In this document: piece by piece, positions 63,801 to 64,000 of the stretch
How the letters are laid out: each line of letters starts with the position of its first letter
How positions within the stretch are numbered: position 1 is the first letter of the stretch
DNA from: Bacteroidota bacterium
GTDB taxonomy: Bacteria; Bacteroidota; Bacteroidia; B-17B0; Aurantibacillaceae
NCBI GenBank assembly: GCA_021156365.1
Contig: JAJNDK010000012.1
Span: forward strand, 80,418 to 144,417
Reading direction: 5' to 3'
Length of the DNA stretch: 64,000 nt
Made by a program: the position numbers and the translations under genes
The notes under the pieces: model-generated
Databases searched by the model: none
Told to the model about the DNA's origin: nothing
Seen by the model: only the letters and a program-made list of their open reading frames with translations

Positions 63801-64000
63801 TCACAGCTACTACTTCCTATACAGGACTTGCAGCAGGAACACACACCGTTACAGTAAGAGATGCGAACGGTTGTACATTTATTGGTACAACAACAATAAC
63901 CAACACTCCGGGGCCGACAGCATTTGCGGTTTCAGGAACAAGCTCTACGTGCGGTAACTCCAACGGAACAGCAACAGCAGGAGCCGTTACGACTTCCGGT
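57836..64000 (+). CDS. Giant SprB-repeat surface protein, N-terminal part (runs off window)
   Basis: The frame opens at ATG 57836 and stays open for 2055 codons to the window end. It begins with signal peptide MKQKVLFLLLILSGFWGNAQ. Domains in order: a proprotein-convertase P-domain (about 35-155; 'FDGDLDIFIRTPTGTLIELS', 'NGNWSLCITDDAGSDAGSLV'), eight prolines at 161-168, a Cys-rich jelly-roll-like domain (about 170-340; 'NDVWYQFTVQTAGMLCFIID'), an Ig-like segment (about 345-455), two early SprB-like repeats, a PKD-like segment (about 610-690), then more than fifteen SprB repeats. SprB is the mobile gliding adhesin of Flavobacterium, exported by the type IX system. Here it should be a long surface filament. 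The expected C-terminal sorting domain lies outside the window. Confidence 0.92.
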   Translation, partial: MKQKVLFLLLILSGFWGNAQTFTGGGGAIPDNNTQTCYNVNVTGVGNMTGASGLAQVCININHPFDGDLDIFIRTPTGTLIELSTDNGGTGDNYGNTCFTMSSPSPITGGTAPFTGTYLPEGNFASANNGQTANGNWSLCITDDAGSDAGSLVSWSVTFGPPPPPPPPSNQDCIGAIPVCQSTFSNPVSYVGTGNLPNEINTGTSCLLTGERNDVWYQFTVQTAGMLCFIIDPVTNGNDYDWAVYNLTSANCSDIFTNSALQVGCDYASQTGYTGAAPGWANSQNGNTGLLPAGTYNTGNSQVNDCPTVAAGQTFVLNVSNFSSTAAGYSLYFPPPGTAGMATIFDNVPPSINSLVATPACGATTFSFNFSENVLCSTVSAADFTLSGPGGPYTVTGVSGSACSAGVLSENTFTVTTSPAITTAGAYQLCLVTGAGSVTDLCGNPAPAGCFNFNIAGPTVSPTVTQPNCAGGNGSITLVGSGGTAPYTYSINNGASFQASGSFPTVAPGTYTVVTQATGGCRGQATVTITAPTALSATLTPASATCAGNNGSITSNVTGGTPGYTYAWSPSGTGANPTGLAAGNYSVTVTDTRGCTTTAAATVTQTGAVTSTFTNSANQCLNGNLFNFTNTGTVAATHAWTFPGGTPGTSAAVSPTGVTWAAAGTYTVTHTVTSGACTATNTITITVYPRPNGPALAGVNPTCGNANGTINVTAATGGTPGYTYNLNGGANSALTNYTNQGPGSYTVNVTDANGCTNLSTVTLTNVPGPTALTLTPATAHCGQSDGSIAIGAVTGGTAGYTYSFNNPAGPFTATTPITNLPTGTYSVTVRDVNGCIFTTTATVANAAGPTGPNAVSTNASCGGSNGTVTLSPPTTGTGPYTYSFNGSGFTATTNYTGLAANTYTYVVRDNFGCTLNGSITVNNNTGPTAVTLTPINSSCGTANGSFTIGAVTGGTAAYQYSVDGSGFTGTTSYTGLAAGTHTVIVRDANGCTFTANTTINNNTGPTAVILTPGNTSCGTANGTINVGAVTGGAAAYQYSLDGSGFTATVNYTGLVAGTHTIIVRDANGCTFTATTTINNNAGPTAVILTPVNATCGGSNGSFTIGAVTGGTGPYTYSMNGGAFTATISYTGLVPNTYTVVVRDVNGCTFTANTTIGSTPGPTAVVLTPVSSTCGLANGSFTIGAVTGGTAAYTYSVAPGAAGFTSTLNYPNLAAGTFTVTVRDANGCTFTANTTVANTPGPTAVTLTPVNTSCGGATGTLTIGAVTGGTAAYTYSVSPGPAGFNPTLSFTGLTAATYTVIVRDVNGCTFTATSVVGNNPGPTAVTLTPGNASCGTANGTINIGAVTGGTAAYQYSLDGSGFTGTTSYTGLAAGTHTVIVRDANGCTFTATTTINNASGPTAVVLTPNNASCGTANGSFTIGAVTGGVAAYTYSMNGSPFTATTNYTGLAAGTYTVIVRDANGCTFTANTTINNNAGPTAVVLTPANATCGNANGTITIGAVTGGGGTNVYSLDGGAFTTTTSYTGLAAGTHTVIVRDVNNCTFTSTVTITNTPGPTAVVLTPVNSTCGTANGSFTIGAVTGGTAAYTYSVAPGPAGFTSSVNYTSLAAGTFTVIVRDANGCTFTANTTVANTPGPTAVVLTPVNTSCGGATGTLTIGAVTGGTSAYTYSVSPGPAGFNAATSFTNLTAATYTVIVRDANGCTFTATSVVGNNPGPTAVVLTPVNSTCGASNGSFAIGAVTGGTAAYTYSVNGSAFTATTSYPGLAAGTYTVVVRDANGCTFTSNTTINNSGGPTAVVLTPVDATCGSANGSFTIGAVTGGAAAYTYSVNGSAFTATTSYTGLTAGTYSVAVRDANGCTFNTTVAISNSGGPTAQAVSSTNSACSSNTGTVTFGVTTGGFGVMTYSFNGSAFTGTTVYTNVAPGTYNVVVRDGNGCQFATTVTVGTVAGPTAVALTPANSTCGNANGTITIGAVTGGTAAYTYSVDGGAFTATTSYTGLAAGTHTVTVRDANGCTFIGTTTITNTPGPTAFAVSGTSSTCGNSNGTATAGAVTTSG
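58316..58339 (+). repeat. Proline-codon microsatellite (eight CCN codons)
   Basis: Six CCA codons, one CCG and one CCA encode a run of eight prolines, a rigid linker between the P-domain and the next domain. The trinucleotide run could change length by slippage without shifting the frame. Confidence 0.6.
59204..64000 (+). repeat. SprB-repeat array (78-80 codon units)
   Basis: Units begin with 'GPTAV.LTP', followed by 'CG..NG...IGAVTGG', 'Y.YS', 'Y.GLAAGT.TV.VRDANGCTF'. Successive unit starts at 60611, 60845, 61079 and 61313 are 234 bases apart (78 codons). Units starting at 61313, 61553, 62495 and 62735 are 240 bases (80 codons). Units starting at 61793, 62027, 62261 and 62975 are again 234, with the next at 63209. 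Earlier units (59204-60610), and a PKD-like interruption at about 59660-59900, are more diverged. Two Cys per unit are conserved. Confidence 0.9.

Noticed and set aside
59204..64000. Long open frames on the minus strand and other frames across the SprB array, and a superficial CRISPR-like periodicity
   Set aside because: They are by-products of a repetitive coding sequence with biased codon use; the unit length (234-240 bases) and variation are unlike CRISPR repeats, and the plus-strand frame is continuous with signal peptide and domains.

Overview
This window is a piece of a Bacteroidota chromosome, probably from the Chitinophagales/Sphingobacteriales side of the phylum; that finer placement is inference. 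The evidence is: secreted proteins with type IX secretion (T9SS) C-terminal sorting domains, a huge SprB-repeat surface protein, an LpxC-FabZ fusion, Bacteroidota-type families (DUF4271, DUF6089, BT_3928-like, DUF4403), bacterial geranylgeranylglyceryl phosphate synthase, mostly absent Shine-Dalgarno sequences, and promoters of the TTTG-N19-TAnnTTTG form. No rRNA, tRNA, CRISPR array, transposase or prophage gene was seen. Most of the window is ordinary housekeeping chromosome; accessory character is concentrated at the right end.

Layout. 1-7.5 kb (minus strand): a truncated lipoprotein, a possible lysozyme-like exported protein, a repeat-bearing spacer, then a run MMPL/RND exporter, YitT, GreA/B-like factor, DoxX/thioredoxin-like membrane protein and CysQ. 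7.7-16 kb (plus): proton-translocating transhydrogenase pntAB with a clear terminator, a DUF4403 protein, an alpha/beta hydrolase and a double amidohydrolase. 16.1-16.7 kb: a spacer with a candidate structured small RNA. 16.7-25.5 kb: HutD-like protein with an unusual flavin disulfide-reductase relative, a DUF6089 barrel, SprT-like metalloprotein, RNase HII, peroxiredoxin, LptB with a cyclophilin lipoprotein, a small lipoprotein and a glycosyltransferase. 25.5-29.5 kb (minus): DUF4271, hemD (with a histone-H1-like tail), rnpA and an LptF/G permease. 29.6-34.3 kb: a PKD/T9SS protein and a TPR-CHAT protease-like protein. 34.4-39.2 kb: sucA-sucB and a YcxB-like protein. 39.2-44.8 kb: ACP phosphodiesterase, a TPR histidine kinase, and an ECF sigma factor with a probable haem-bearing anti-sigma factor. 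45-49.6 kb: lipid A cluster lpxD-lpxC/fabZ-lpxA plus an ABC ATPase. 49.8-57.3 kb: a T9SS protein, sahH, a palindrome-rich spacer, then a tight plus-strand group: phosphopantetheinyl transferase, GGGP synthase, ThiE-like, PnuC and NadR-type kinase. 57.5-64 kb: a small exported protein and the start (2055 codons, running off the window) of a giant adhesin-like protein made of SprB repeats.

How they fit together. LptB, the LptF/G permease and LpxD/LpxC-FabZ/LpxA together supply lipid A synthesis and LPS export. The T9SS cargo proteins (three in this window) and the DUF6089 barrel point to a gliding/surface-adhesion lifestyle. SucAB, PntAB and SahH serve central carbon, redox and methyl metabolism. 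The best candidates for less-described biology are the sigma/cytochrome-c anti-sigma pair, the H1-like tail on uroporphyrinogen-III synthase, the redox-cysteine-free disulfide-reductase homologue, the small structured RNA near 16.4 kb, the palindrome insertion upstream of the phosphopantetheinyl transferase, and the higher-order duplication inside the SprB array.
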